Part shown: piece after piece, positions 49,999 through 59,169 of the stretch
Numbering within the stretch: position 1 is the stretch's first letter
Layout: every line of letters begins with the position of its first letter
Assembly (NCBI GenBank): GCA_963752325.1
Contig: CAVVXU010000005.1
Location: forward strand, 372,001 to 436,000
Reading direction: 5' to 3'
Origin: CAVTJL01 sp963752325
GTDB lineage: Bacteria > Pseudomonadota > Alphaproteobacteria > Geminicoccales > Geminicoccaceae
DNA length: 64,000 nt
The notes under the pieces: model-generated
Databases searched by the model: none
Seen by the model: only the letters and a program-made list of their open reading frames with translations
What the model was told of the DNA's origin: nothing
Program-made: the position numbers and the translations under genes

Positions 49999-50232
49999 CT
50001 ACTCCTTCTTGCCGGTCGCGTCCGGCTCCAACAACCGGTGCAGATGCACGACGAAATACCGGACATTGGCCTGGTCGACCGAGGCTTGCGCCTTGCCGCG
50101 CCAGGCCTTGTAGGCCTCGGCATAGTTCGGGAAGACGCCGACCATGTCGACCTTGTCGAGATCGACGAACTCGGTGCCTTGGGGGTCCTTCAGCTCGCCG
50201 CCGAAGACCAGATGCAAAAGCTGCGTCGCCAT
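49999..50232 (-). CDS. DUF4170 small protein
   Basis: A 77-residue soluble protein. LLHLVFGGELKDPQGTEF, VDMVGVFPNYAEAYKAWRG and VRYFVVHLHRLLEPD are the whole DUF4170 domain, found in most Alphaproteobacteria. Function unknown. It ends 31 bases from the convergent cyclase gene and starts divergently from the MFS gene, 109 bases away. Confidence 0.9.
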   Translation of the reverse strand: MATQLLHLVFGGELKDPQGTEFVDLDKVDMVGVFPNYAEAYKAWRGKAQASVDQANVRYFVVHLHRLLEPDATGKKE

Positions 50233-50341
50233 GGCAGGTCCCTCATCATCGCAGCGCAGCGCGGCGATGTGCGGCGCTGGATAGCGCGGTTCGGCGCGGT
50301 CGGGTAGACGCCCCTGGGTCGCACGCGGGCAGGACGGACGG

Positions 50342-51598
50342 ATGACGCAGCAAGGTCCGGGACATCGGCGAAGGGACGGGGCCAGCGCCACCACGATGGT
50401 GCTGTGCGCCGTGCTCGTGCTGGGCCTCGCCGGCAACATGACCTTCCAGGCGCTGATCCCGAGCTTCATCGCCGACTGGGGGCTGAGCAACAAGGAGGCC
50501 GGCTGGATCTCCGGCATCGGCTATCTCTCCTACGCCGTCGTCGCCCCCTTCGCGGTCGCCATCACCGACCGGATCGACGCGCGACGCATCGTCGTGCTGG
50601 GCTGCATCGTCTCGGCCGCGGCCGGCCTCGGCTTCGCCGTGATGGCCCAGGGCTTCTGGTCGGCGCTGGCCTGGCGCATGCTGGTGGGCGTGGGCATCGC
50701 CGGCACCTACATGCCGGGGCTGAAGGCCCTGACGGACCGGGTCGAGGGGCAGCGCCAGGGGCGCACCCAGGCGGCCTACACCGCCGTCTACTCGGTCGGC
50801 ACGGCCCTCTCGATGGGCCTGGCCGGGCTCCTGGCCGACCTCGCCGGCTGGCGCCTCGCCTTCATCGCCAGCGGCATGCTGCCCGCCATGGCGGGCCTCG
50901 TGGCGCTCGCGGCCCTTTCCCCCGCGGCACCACCGGGGCACCGCGCCCATGCGCTGCTCGACTTCCGGCCCGTGCTGGCCCAGCGCCGGGCTATGGCCTA
51001 CATCCTGGGCTATGCAGGCCATTGCTGGGAGCTTTTTGGTTTTCGCACCTGGATCGTGGCCTTTCTCACCTGGGCCGCGGTCAGGGGTGGCGGCTCGGCC
51101 GGCCCGGGCCTCGTGGCCCTGATCGCCACCGGCCTTCTGCTCATCGGCCTGCCCGCCAGCATCCTCGGCAACGAGCTCGCGGCGCGCTTCGGACGGGCGC
51201 GCACGGTCGGGCTCATGATGGCCGCATCGTCCCTCCTCGCCTGCCTGATCGGCTTTTCCGCCGCCCTGCCCTTCCCGCTCACGATCGGGATCGCCGCGGT
51301 CTACGCCACCTTCGTCATGGTCGACAGCGCCGCCCTCACCGTCGGCACGATCGGCTCCGCCAGCCCCGAGCTGCGCGGCTCCACCATCGCCGTCCAGACC
51401 TTCCTGGGCTCGATCGGCGCCCTCATGAGCCCGCTCGCCTCGGGCGCCGTGCTCGATCACCTGGGCGACCAGACGACGCTCGGCTGGAGCATGGCCTTTT
51501 TTGTCATTGGCGCCGGCGCCCTGCTGGGCCCGCTCGGCCTGATGCTGATCGGGCGCGACGAGGCGCCCTCCCGCACCCGGAGCACCACCGCCCCATGA
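50342..51598 (+). CDS. MFS transporter (CynX/NimT-like)
   Basis: Inner-membrane transporter of 418 residues with 12 hydrophobic segments and an intact frame. WGLSNKEAGWISGIGYLSY and AITDRIDARRIVVLG give helices 1-2 and the loop 2-3 motif; a long charged loop after helix 6 divides the halves. It overlaps the M20 peptidase start by 4 bases, so the pair likely imports and hydrolyses an N-acyl or dipeptide substrate. The substrate is not evident. Confidence 0.86.
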   Translation: MTQQGPGHRRRDGASATTMVLCAVLVLGLAGNMTFQALIPSFIADWGLSNKEAGWISGIGYLSYAVVAPFAVAITDRIDARRIVVLGCIVSAAAGLGFAVMAQGFWSALAWRMLVGVGIAGTYMPGLKALTDRVEGQRQGRTQAAYTAVYSVGTALSMGLAGLLADLAGWRLAFIASGMLPAMAGLVALAALSPAAPPGHRAHALLDFRPVLAQRRAMAYILGYAGHCWELFGFRTWIVAFLTWAAVRGGGSAGPGLVALIATGLLLIGLPASILGNELAARFGRARTVGLMMAASSLLACLIGFSAALPFPLTIGIAAVYATFVMVDSAALTVGTIGSASPELRGSTIAVQTFLGSIGALMSPLASGAVLDHLGDQTTLGWSMAFFVIGAGALLGPLGLMLIGRDEAPSRTRSTTAP

Positions 51599-52716
51599 GC
51601 CCCCTCGACCCCACGCGCATGCTCGACGAGATAAAAAGCTGGGTCGCGATCGAGAGCCCCACCGGGGCCGCAGCCGAGGTCAGCCGCCTGATGGCGCTGG
51701 TCGGCCGCCAGTTCGCGGCCATCGGCTTCGACGTCCGCACCGTGCCCGGCCGCAACGGCTATGGCGACAATCTGCTGATCCAGACCCCCTGGGGCGGCGA
51801 CGGTCCGGGCATCCTCGTCCTCGCCCACCTGGACACGGTCCATCCGCTGGGCACGCTCGAGAGCACGCTGCCCTTCCGCGTCGAGGGCGACCGCGCCTAC
51901 GGGCCCGGCATCTACGACATGAAGGGCGGCGCCTATCTCAGCCTCGCCGCCGCCCGCGTGCTGGCCGAGCGCGGCACGCCCACGCCTTTGCCGATCCGGT
52001 GGGTCATCGGCGCCGACGAGGAGGTCGGCAGCCCCACCTCGCGCTCGCTCATCGAGGCGGCCGGCCTGCGGGCGCGCCACGTGCTCGTCACCGAGCCCGC
52101 CCGCGACGGCGGCCGGTGCGTCACCGCCCGCAAGGGTACGGCCCGCTACACCATCCGCTTCCACGGCCGCCCGGCCCACTCCGGCACGCGCCACGCCGAC
52201 GGGCGCAGCGCCATCAAGGAGATGGCGCATCAGATCCTGGCGCTAGAGGCGATGACCGACCACGCCCGCGGCGTCACCGCCAATGTCGGCGTGGTCTCGG
52301 GCGGCACCACCTTCAACGTCGTGCCCGAGCATGCGAGCCTGCTGCTCGACATCCGCCTGCCCGACGCCGAAGCGGCGAAAGAGGCGGTGGCGCTGGTCGA
52401 AGGGCTGCGCCCGGTCGACCCCGACGTCCGGATCGACATCGAGGGAGGCCTCTCGCGCCCGCCCTATACGAGGACGCCGGCGATAGCGGGGCTCCTCGAC
52501 CAGGCCCAGCGGCTGGCCCAGGAGATCGGCTTCGAGCTTTCGGACGTCGCCAGCGGCGGGGGCAGCGACGGCAGCTTCCTCGCGGGCCGGCTGCCAGTGC
52601 TGGACGGGCTGGGCGTCGATGGCGACGGCGCCCACACCCAGCACGAGCACCTCTTGATCTCCTCGCTGGTGCCGCGCGCCACCCTGCTGCTCAGGCTGTT
52701 CGAGACGCTCCGCTGA
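51595..52716 (+). CDS. M20-family metallopeptidase/deacylase (carboxypeptidase G2-like)
   Basis: Two-zinc hydrolase of 373 residues, intact frame. Zinc ligands and catalytic acids: His and Asp in VLAHLDTVHPLG, Asp in YGPGIYDMKGG, the Glu pair in GADEEVGS, Glu in VLVTEPARDG, and the final His in DGAHTQHEHL. A dimerisation insert follows (RPAHSGTRHADGRSAI). The family removes C-terminal glutamate or acyl groups (CPG2, ArgE, DapE). Co-transcribed with the MFS transporter. Its end overlaps the convergent SelA-like gene by 26 bases. Confidence 0.9.
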   Translation: MSPLDPTRMLDEIKSWVAIESPTGAAAEVSRLMALVGRQFAAIGFDVRTVPGRNGYGDNLLIQTPWGGDGPGILVLAHLDTVHPLGTLESTLPFRVEGDRAYGPGIYDMKGGAYLSLAAARVLAERGTPTPLPIRWVIGADEEVGSPTSRSLIEAAGLRARHVLVTEPARDGGRCVTARKGTARYTIRFHGRPAHSGTRHADGRSAIKEMAHQILALEAMTDHARGVTANVGVVSGGTTFNVVPEHASLLLDIRLPDAEAAKEAVALVEGLRPVDPDVRIDIEGGLSRPPYTRTPAIAGLLDQAQRLAQEIGFELSDVASGGGSDGSFLAGRLPVLDGLGVDGDGAHTQHEHLLISSLVPRATLLLRLFETLR

Positions 52717-53392
52717 GGACGATCTGGCCCGCCGGGTAGCGGGCCCCCAGCGTCGTCGCGATCGCCGCCGCCTGCCGCGACCCGGCCAGGAGCGCGGCAC
52801 CGATGCCGGCACGCTGCGCGGCTGCCGCCTCGATCCAGGGCCTCCGCCCGATCAGTAGCCCGCCCTCGGCACCGCCGATGCCCGCCTCGACGTCGAGCGC
52901 CACCAGCGCCGCACCCGCATCGAGCCAGGCGGCCCAGCTCGCCGAGGCGGCATCGACGACCAGGAGAGGCCTGCCCGCCCGCTGGCACGCCCAGCTCATC
53001 GCCGGGAGGTCCAAAAGCCCGGGAGCGGCGCCGCTCGCCCCGACATGGCAGACCGCTCCAACCGCATCACCCAGGGCCGCCGCGAGCTCGTAGGCCTCGC
53101 AGCTCTCCACCGTGCCGACCTCGACCGGCACAGCCCCGGCCAGCCGCAGCAGCCCCGTCAGCGGGGCGCCCAGCCGTACCGCATGGCCCTTCTGCAGCAC
53201 GATGGCGCGGGGGCCGGTCACATCGGGAAGGCGCGCCACCCGCGCCGGCTCGGTCCCGGCGAGGAGGGCCGCGGCAGCGAGCGTCACGGCGGCCTCGAGG
53301 CTGGCGGCCGCGACCGCGCCATCGGCGGCGAAGGCCTGGGCGGCCAGCCGATCGAGCACGCTTCTCTCGGTCTCAGGCGGGTCGGCACTCAT
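52691..53392 (-). CDS. SelA-like protein lacking the PLP lysine
   Basis: A 233-residue protein, intact frame, rich in alanine. The strand-helix order resembles the middle of SelA-like PLP enzymes: GPRAIVLQKGHAVRLGAPL, VPVEVGTVESCEAYELA, RPLLVVDAASASWAAWLDA and GGAEGGLLIGRRPWIEA, the last matching the GGPQAGLIVG turn. The lysine expected just before that turn is absent (ALDVEAGIGGAEG), and the N- and C-terminal domains of a full 390-460-residue SelA-like protein are missing. It may be a non-catalytic relative. Family call is tentative. Confidence 0.55.
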   Translation of the reverse strand: MSADPPETERSVLDRLAAQAFAADGAVAAASLEAAVTLAAAALLAGTEPARVARLPDVTGPRAIVLQKGHAVRLGAPLTGLLRLAGAVPVEVGTVESCEAYELAAALGDAVGAVCHVGASGAAPGLLDLPAMSWACQRAGRPLLVVDAASASWAAWLDAGAALVALDVEAGIGGAEGGLLIGRRPWIEAAAAQRAGIGAALLAGSRQAAAIATTLGARYPAGQIVLSGASRTA

Positions 53393-53451
53393 GGGCCGAG
53401 CCTAGCGCGACGGCGGCCCGGGCCCAAGCCCTGCGCCCGGGCCTTTGGCCC

Positions 53452-53489
53452 AAAAAGGGGATCGCCGCCCGGAGGGCCGGGCGGCGATC
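53452..53489 (-). terminator. Rho-independent terminator of amtB
   Basis: A perfect 13-base stem (53460-53472 with 53477-53489) and an AGGG loop, followed on the minus strand by CCCC and a run of five T. It lies 31 bases past the amtB stop. Confidence 0.85.
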
Positions 53490-53519
53490 GCTTCAGCGGT
53501 CGAGGGAGGTTCGGGGGAG

Positions 53520-54821
53520 CTACTGAACCACCTCGCCGTGAAGGGCGAGATCGAGACCCTCGCGCTCGACATCCTCGTCGACCCGGAGGCCCATGACGAG
53601 GTCGATCGCCTTGAGGATCACGAAGGAAGCGATGGCATCCCAGATGATTGTTACGGCGATGCCCTTGCACTGGATCAGCACCTGGGCGGCGTTGCCCTCG
53701 AGCAGGCCGGAGGTGCCGCCGATTGCCGTGACCGCGAAGACGCCGGTGAGGACGGCACCCACGATGCCGCCCACGCCGTGCACGCCGAAGCAGTCGAGGC
53801 TGTCGTCATAGCCCATGGCGTTCTTGAGGCCGCTGGCCCCCCAGAGGCAGACGACACCTGCGACGATGCCGATGGCGAGAGCGCCGCCCGGGCCCACGAA
53901 GCCCGAGGCCGGAGTGATGGCGACGAGCCCGGCCACGGCGCCCGAGGCGATGCCCAGGACCGTTGGCTTGCCGCGCGTCATCCATTCCGTGAACATCCAG
54001 GCCAGCGCCGCCGCCGCGGTCGCGATGTGGGTGACCGCGAAGGCCATGCCGGCGCGCCCGTCCGCCGCCACCGCCGAGCCGGCGTTGAAGCCGAACCAGC
54101 CGACCCAGAGGAGCGAGGCGCCGATCATCGTGAGCGTCAGGTTGTGCGGCTCCATCGGCTCCTGACGGAAGCCCAGCCGCTTGCCGATCACGAGCGCCGC
54201 CACGAGGCCGGCCACGCCCGCATTGATGTGGACGACGGTGCCGCCGGCGAAGTCGAGCACGCCTGCCTTGGCCAGGAAGCCCGTCGAGGCCCACACCCAG
54301 TGCGCGATCGGCGAGTAGACGATCAGCGACCAGAGCACCACGAACACCAGCATCGACGAGAACTTCATCCGGTCGACGAAGGCGCCGATGGCCAAGGCCG
54401 GGGTGATGATGGCGAACGTCATCTGGAACATCATGAACACGCTCTCGGGGATCGTCCCCGAGACACTGTCCATGCCCATGCCGCTCAGGAAGAAGCGGCT
54501 GGTGTCGCCGATGTAGGCGTTGCCGTCGGTGAAGGCCAAGCTGTAGCCCGCCACCATCCAGACGATCGAGATCACGCAGCAGGTGGCGAACACCTGCATC
54601 AGGCAGGCGAGCACGTTCTTCTTCCGCACCATGCCGCCGTAGAACAGCGCGAGGCCCGGAATTGTCATCATCAGGACCAGCGCCGAGGAAGTCATCATCC
54701 AGGCCGTGTCGCCCTTATCAAGGGTCGGTTTGGCCGCCGCCGCCGCATCCTGTGCCAGCGCCGGGTCCACCGCCGCCAGCGTCGCGAGCCCCACAAGGGC
54801 GAGCATCAGCCACGTTCTCAT
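53520..54821 (-). CDS. amtB: Ammonium transporter
   Basis: Inner-membrane ammonium channel of 433 residues, intact frame. A cleavable signal peptide (LVGLATLAAVDPALAQ) and then WMMTSSALVLMMTIPGLALFYGG. Further landmarks are GAFVDRMKFSSMLVF, the pore histidine segments FAGGTVVHINAG and DCFGVHGVGGIVGA, and the phenylalanine-lined WFGFNAGSA. No glnK gene is adjacent, which is unusual for amtB. The gene ends at a strong terminator; its upstream region is described separately. Confidence 0.96.
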   Translation of the reverse strand: MRTWLMLALVGLATLAAVDPALAQDAAAAAKPTLDKGDTAWMMTSSALVLMMTIPGLALFYGGMVRKKNVLACLMQVFATCCVISIVWMVAGYSLAFTDGNAYIGDTSRFFLSGMGMDSVSGTIPESVFMMFQMTFAIITPALAIGAFVDRMKFSSMLVFVVLWSLIVYSPIAHWVWASTGFLAKAGVLDFAGGTVVHINAGVAGLVAALVIGKRLGFRQEPMEPHNLTLTMIGASLLWVGWFGFNAGSAVAADGRAGMAFAVTHIATAAAALAWMFTEWMTRGKPTVLGIASGAVAGLVAITPASGFVGPGGALAIGIVAGVVCLWGASGLKNAMGYDDSLDCFGVHGVGGIVGAVLTGVFAVTAIGGTSGLLEGNAAQVLIQCKGIAVTIIWDAIASFVILKAIDLVMGLRVDEDVEREGLDLALHGEVVQ

Positions 54822-55270
54822 CGCGGTTCCTTTTTCTCCCGCAGCGCTACGGGCACCTCGTGCCGGCCCGATCCTCGAGGCCCACCACCCGCAGCCGTTT
54901 CCGACCTTCCGGCGCCCCGCAGCACCCGCTCGAGGCAGACGGCGCGACACCCTGCGGACAAGAGGAACAAAAAGCGTGCCGGACTCCGTTGCTTCGGAGA
55001 AAAGAAGGAAGACCACCGCTCGGGGAAAGCCGTGGACCCGCTTTATGCCTACAAAATAGGCAGATCTTTGACTCAGGGTCGAGCGGCCGCCCAAGATGCG
55101 GGCAGAGCCGCAAGGGATGGAGGAAAGACCGGCGGCGCCGTCCGCATCACGGTGGAGAACGATGTCCGTGACGTGCTCGACCGACACCTCGTCTCGGGGA
55201 TCCTTGTCGGCCGCGCCGGCGGGGCACGACATCCCGCCGCGCCTGGCCATTCGGCTGGTGGCGCCGCCCG
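54822..55270. other. Long non-coding region upstream of amtB
   Basis: No convincing gene. A cysteine-rich reading frame (54847-55113, minus) has no recognisable domain and I left it out. The region should hold the amtB promoter; I found no good sigma-54 site. It includes the inverted repeat at 55046-55062. Confidence 0.5.
55046..55062. promoter_or_regulatory. Inverted repeat upstream of amtB
   Basis: TGCCTA, CAAAA, TAGGCA: a perfect 6-5-6 inverted repeat in an AT-rich patch 225 bases before amtB. It could be an operator for nitrogen control or a small hairpin; it does not match the NtrC box. Confidence 0.3.
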
Positions 55271-55690
55271 TCAGCCCACGATTGCTTCCGTCTGGCGCAG
55301 CACCTCGTCGAGGTGGTGGCGCATGGCCCGCCGCGCACCGGCCGAATCGCGCGCCTTCACCGCGGCGGTGATCGCCGCGTGGTGCCGATCGATCGCCGCC
55401 AGCAGGCCCGGGACCGTCCCGACATGCCGGTGCGGCCGGGCGCTCAGCCGCTCCTCCCGGTCCCGCCGGGGGCGATGCCGATGTGACGCGACACCTGATT
55501 GCAGCAATGCTCCGCCAGCGTCCGATGCAGCAGCCGATCGCCGAGCCCGGACCTACGGCCTTGCATGACACGATCGTGCAGCGGCACGAGGCTGGCCCCG
55601 CTCATAGTTGTCGGAGCGGATCAGGCCGCTGATCGGCTCTGCGATCTGAACATGGAGACGCCGGTTGACCACCGTTCGAAGCGCCAGGTC
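55271..55690 (-). pseudogene. GntR/FCD-family regulator remnant
   Basis: On the minus strand the sequence first gives TVVNRRLHVQIAEPISGLIR and SDNYERG, the N-terminal start of a FadR-type GntR protein. It jumps directly, in another frame, to LLHRTLAEHCCNQVSRHIG and then VGTVPGLLAAIDRHHAAI and MRHHLDEVLRQTEAIVG, the end of an FCD ligand domain. The recognition helix and over 100 residues between are missing, plus two frameshifts. The deletion cannot be a single-base error, so I call it a true pseudogene, perhaps the former regulator of the neighbouring sugar transporter. Confidence 0.7.
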
Positions 55691-56031
55691 TCATCCCAGC
55701 CCGGTCACCCCAACTCCGGCGTCGACGACCAGCTCGATCGGCCCCACTGCGTAGAGCATCAGCGTTATTCAAGCGTTCCGGCGCACATCTGTCTGGTTGC
55801 CTGACCGCTTGACAGGCCACCGAGGTCGCGTCAGAGGGAGCAGGTACGAGCATCAACGGCTCGCTGCGCTCCCGTCTCCATGGTGGCGCTCCAATAGGGA
55901 GGCCAAACTGCGTTGGTATCGCAGAGAATCAGACTTGCTGATATAGATAACGGACCAATGCTTCGATAATGAAGCGGACCGGCGATCGTGGTTGAGATGG
56001 CCGCGACCGGTGCAGATCAGGAGGAACTCGA
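55691..56031. other. Intergenic region before the sugar ABC transporter
   Basis: No gene seen. It should carry the promoter of the transporter operon; an AT-rich patch around 55935-55955 (GCTGATATAGATAACGG) is the likeliest place. AGGAGG at 56019-56024 is the ribosome site of the next gene. Confidence 0.5.
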
Positions 56032-57264
56032 GTGACAACCAGGCGGACTCTGCTTGCCGGGCTTGCAGCAGGTCTGGCGGCCGGCACGGCGACCCGTGTC
56101 GTGCGCGCCGACGAGCCGTTGACCCTGACCTGGGTGATGTGGTCGGGCTCCGACGCGGAGACGGCCGCCTGGCAGCATGTCGCGGAACTCGTCACAGAGA
56201 AGCATCCCGGCATCAAGGTCGAGCTCCGGACCACGTCTTGGCCCGACTACTGGACCAAGCTGCCGACGCTCGCGGCATCCGGCCAGCTGCCCGATATCGT
56301 CAGCCTGCAGAGCCTGCGGTCGCCCGGCTTCGCGGAGATCATGGAGCCGCTCGAGCCCCTGGCCAAGGCCAGCGGGTTCGACATCGGCGCCTTCGACCCC
56401 TCGATCATCAAGGGCCTGAGCCGCAACGGCCACCTCCTGGCGCTGCCCTATGACTTCGGTCCCTACATCGTCTACTTCAACAAGACGATGTTCGAGGCCG
56501 AGGGCGTGCCGCTGCCCAGCATCGGATGGACCGAGGCCCAGTTCCTCGACGCCGCCAAGGCGCTCACCAAGAATGGGACCTACGGCTACGCCACCACGGC
56601 CATGGGCTTTATTCCCTTCGCCTTGTCCAACGGCGCGACCTACTTGACCGAATCGGGTGAGCTCGACTTCGCCAATCCGGCGCTCCAGGCTGTGTTTCAG
56701 GATTACGCGGACCTCGTCTTCAAGGACAAGGTGGCGCCGCTCGTCGCCGCCAGCGGCACCCCGTCGAACCAGATCGCCGGCGGGCGGTTCGTCGCCGGGA
56801 ACGCCGCGATGTACTCGACCGGGCCATGGCAGATGATCAACTTGCGCAAGGATGCCAAGTTCGAGATCGGGATCGCGCCGGTTCCCGCCGGCAAGGCCGG
56901 CAGCATCTCGCAGAGCGCCGGATCCGGCTTCGGCATCGCCAAGGCGAGCCCCAACAAGGAGGCCGCCTGGAAGGCGGTCCAGGTGCTGACGGGCCCCGAG
57001 GCCGAGCAGTACCTCGCGTCCAAGGGCCGGGCGTTTCCCGGCCGCACCGCCGAGCAGCACTTCTGGTACGACGCGGCAGCCAAGAATGTCGTCGACGCCA
57101 GGGCAGTGCTCGAGTCGTCGCTCAAGACCGCCGTGCCGTTCCGGACCACGACGAACTGGAACGATGTCGAGCGGCTGACCGAGCAGTATACGCCGCTGGC
57201 GTTCAGCGGCGCCCAGACCGCCACCCAGGTGCTCACCACCATCCAGACGCTCGCCAACGAATGA
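56032..57264 (+). CDS. Sugar ABC transporter substrate-binding protein
   Basis: Periplasmic family 1 binding protein of 410 residues, GTG start after AGGAGG, intact frame. Signal: TTRRTLLAGLAAGLAAG with a twin arginine and cleavage after VVRADE. The mature part has TWVMWSGSDAETAAW, LPDIVSLQSLRSPGF, YDFGPYIVYFNKTMFEAEG and FVAGNAAMYSTGPWQMINL, the MalE/UgpB-type layout. First gene of a binding protein-permease-permease operon; no ATPase gene is present, so a shared MsmK/UgpC-type ATPase elsewhere is presumed. Confidence 0.9.
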   Translation: MTTRRTLLAGLAAGLAAGTATRVVRADEPLTLTWVMWSGSDAETAAWQHVAELVTEKHPGIKVELRTTSWPDYWTKLPTLAASGQLPDIVSLQSLRSPGFAEIMEPLEPLAKASGFDIGAFDPSIIKGLSRNGHLLALPYDFGPYIVYFNKTMFEAEGVPLPSIGWTEAQFLDAAKALTKNGTYGYATTAMGFIPFALSNGATYLTESGELDFANPALQAVFQDYADLVFKDKVAPLVAASGTPSNQIAGGRFVAGNAAMYSTGPWQMINLRKDAKFEIGIAPVPAGKAGSISQSAGSGFGIAKASPNKEAAWKAVQVLTGPEAEQYLASKGRAFPGRTAEQHFWYDAAAKNVVDARAVLESSLKTAVPFRTTTNWNDVERLTEQYTPLAFSGAQTATQVLTTIQTLANE

Positions 57265-58247
57265 GCGCGCGGCTCCAGCCCACGGCCGCGGCAGGGATTC
57301 GTCCAGGCCGCGGCGGGCCGGATACCATGGTGACCGGCGCTCCGCGGGGTGCCGTCAGCACCGGCACCTACAGCCGGCGTCGTCAGGACGCCAGGGCGGC
57401 GATCTGGTTCCTGCTGCCCAGCCTCTCGGGGCTGGTGCTCTTCCTCGTCGTGCCTCTCGTCGCCTCCTTCGTGCTCAGCTTCACCAACTGGCAGCTGCTG
57501 GCGCCGCCCCGGTTCGTGGGCCTGCACAACTATATCAGGCTCTTCACGGTCGATCCGACCTTCAAGCAGATCCTCGGCAACACGATCCTCTACACGGCCG
57601 AGTATCTCGTGCTGAACATCGCGATATCGCTCGCGATGGCGGTGTGGATCGCCAGCCTGCGCTGGGGCAAGACCCTGTTCCGGCTGATCTTCTTCCTGCC
57701 CACCTTCACGCCCCTGATCGGCGTGTCGCTGGTCTGGCTGCTGATCTTCACGCCCGACGGGATCATGGATTCGGCGATCGCCGCCCTCGGCCTGCCGATA
57801 CCCAACCTGATCACCGATCCCGCCTGGGCGATGCAGGCGGTGATCATCGTCTCGCTCTGGTCGGGGTTCGGCTACAACCTGCTGCTGTTCGGTGCCAGCC
57901 TGGAATCGATTCCCCAACACTATCTCGACGCGGCGGCGATCGATGGTGCCAACGCCTGGCAGCGGTTCTGGCGCATCAAGCTCGCGCTGATCTCGCCCAC
58001 GCTGTTCTTCGGCACCGTGATGACCGCCATCCACGCGCTCCAGGTCTTCGACCAGGTCTACGCGCTCACCCGCGGCGGCCCCGGCTCGGCCACGGCGACG
58101 CTCGGCTTCGCGATCTACACGACCGGCTTCGGCAGCTACAAGATGGGCTACGCCACCTCCATATCCTGGGTGCTGTTCGTCATCATCATGGGCCTCACCC
58201 TGGCCCAGCTGCGCCTGCAGAAGAGATGGGTGCACTATGACAGCTGA
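57261..58247 (+). CDS. Sugar ABC transporter permease (MalF-like)
   Basis: Inner-membrane permease of 328 residues, intact frame. ATG 57261 overlaps the binding-protein stop. A long cytoplasmic N-terminus (about 45 residues) precedes FLLPSLSGLVLFLVVPLVAS; FTNWQLLAPPRFVGLHNYI is typical of MalF-like subunits, and the EAA loop reads YLDAAAIDGANAWQRFWRIK. A later start at ATG 57328 is possible. It pairs with the downstream MalG-like permease. Confidence 0.9.
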   Translation: MSARLQPTAAAGIRPGRGGPDTMVTGAPRGAVSTGTYSRRRQDARAAIWFLLPSLSGLVLFLVVPLVASFVLSFTNWQLLAPPRFVGLHNYIRLFTVDPTFKQILGNTILYTAEYLVLNIAISLAMAVWIASLRWGKTLFRLIFFLPTFTPLIGVSLVWLLIFTPDGIMDSAIAALGLPIPNLITDPAWAMQAVIIVSLWSGFGYNLLLFGASLESIPQHYLDAAAIDGANAWQRFWRIKLALISPTLFFGTVMTAIHALQVFDQVYALTRGGPGSATATLGFAIYTTGFGSYKMGYATSISWVLFVIIMGLTLAQLRLQKRWVHYDS

Positions 58248-59094
58248 CACGGTCCGCCGTCCGTCGGGGCCGAGCCGGTGGGTCGGCATCGCCTCGCATC
58301 TGGCGATGGCGGTCACCGCCCTCCTCTTCCTGTTCCCGTTCTTTTGGATGCTGTCGAACGCGCTTCGGACCAATGCCGAGGTGATGAGCGTGCCGCCGGC
58401 GCTATGGCCGGCCAGGCTGCTCTGGGAGAATTTCAGCAAGGCATGGTCGTTCCTGCCCTTCGGCCGCTTCTTCCTCAACAGCGCCATCGTCGCCAGCGCG
58501 GTCACGCTGATCGTGCTCACCGTGTCGAGCCTCGCCGCCTACGCCTTCGCCCGGCTGCGCTTTTGGTGGCGCGACAGCCTGTTCGTCGCCTATCTCGGCA
58601 CCTTGATGGTGCCGCAGGCGGTCCTCGTCATCCCGCTCTTCTTGATGATGGCCAAGCTCGACTGGGTGAACACCTACCAGGGCCTGATCGTGCCGATGGC
58701 GTTCAGCTCGTTCGGTGCCTTCATGCTGCGCCAGTTCTTCCTCACCATCCCCATGGAGCTCGAGGAGGCGGCGATGATCGACGGGGCGTCGAGGCTCAGG
58801 ATCCTCGTGCAGATCATCCTGCCGCTGTCGGCGCCGGCGCTGGGCCTGCTCGCGCTTTTCACCTTCACCGGTCAGTGGAACAGCTTCCTTTGGCCCCTGA
58901 TCGTCGTGCACGGCACCGAGCATGCCACCATTCCCCTGGGCCTCACCATGTTCCAGGGCGAGCAGGGCACGGAGTGGAACTACATGATGGCCGGTGCCGC
59001 CATCTCGATGCTGCCGGGGGTGGCGATGACGCTCCTCCTGCAGCGGCATATCTTCAAGGGCATTGCCGTGAGCAGCGGCTTCGGCGGGCGCTAG
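58237..59094 (+). CDS. Sugar ABC transporter permease (MalG-like)
   Basis: Inner-membrane permease of 285 residues, intact frame, starting 11 bases inside the previous gene. FLFPFFWMLSNALRTNAEVM is the first helix block; the EAA loop reads LEEAAMIDGASRLRILVQII; the end (HIFKGIAVSSG) is the typical MalG tail. Together with the MalF-like subunit it forms the channel of the importer. Confidence 0.92.
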   Translation: MTADTVRRPSGPSRWVGIASHLAMAVTALLFLFPFFWMLSNALRTNAEVMSVPPALWPARLLWENFSKAWSFLPFGRFFLNSAIVASAVTLIVLTVSSLAAYAFARLRFWWRDSLFVAYLGTLMVPQAVLVIPLFLMMAKLDWVNTYQGLIVPMAFSSFGAFMLRQFFLTIPMELEEAAMIDGASRLRILVQIILPLSAPALGLLALFTFTGQWNSFLWPLIVVHGTEHATIPLGLTMFQGEQGTEWNYMMAGAAISMLPGVAMTLLLQRHIFKGIAVSSGFGGR

Positions 59095-59169
59095 CCGCCC
59101 CGAGCCCGCTCCGCCGGGAAGGGCCGCGATGGTCCGCCCAGCGAGATTGACCAAGCAGGGAATGATCCG

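Noticed and set aside
54840..54900. Sigma-54 promoter of amtB
   Set aside because: A GGCAC...TGC pair exists but the spacing between the GG and GC elements is 8 instead of 10 bases.
54847..55113. Cysteine-rich small protein upstream of amtB
   Set aside because: No recognisable zinc-binding pattern, no clear ribosome site, and poor codon bias compared with neighbours.
53520..55571. Long N-terminal extension of AmtB
   Set aside because: The open frame continues upstream by chance in GC-rich DNA; the signal peptide and ribosome site place the start at 54821.
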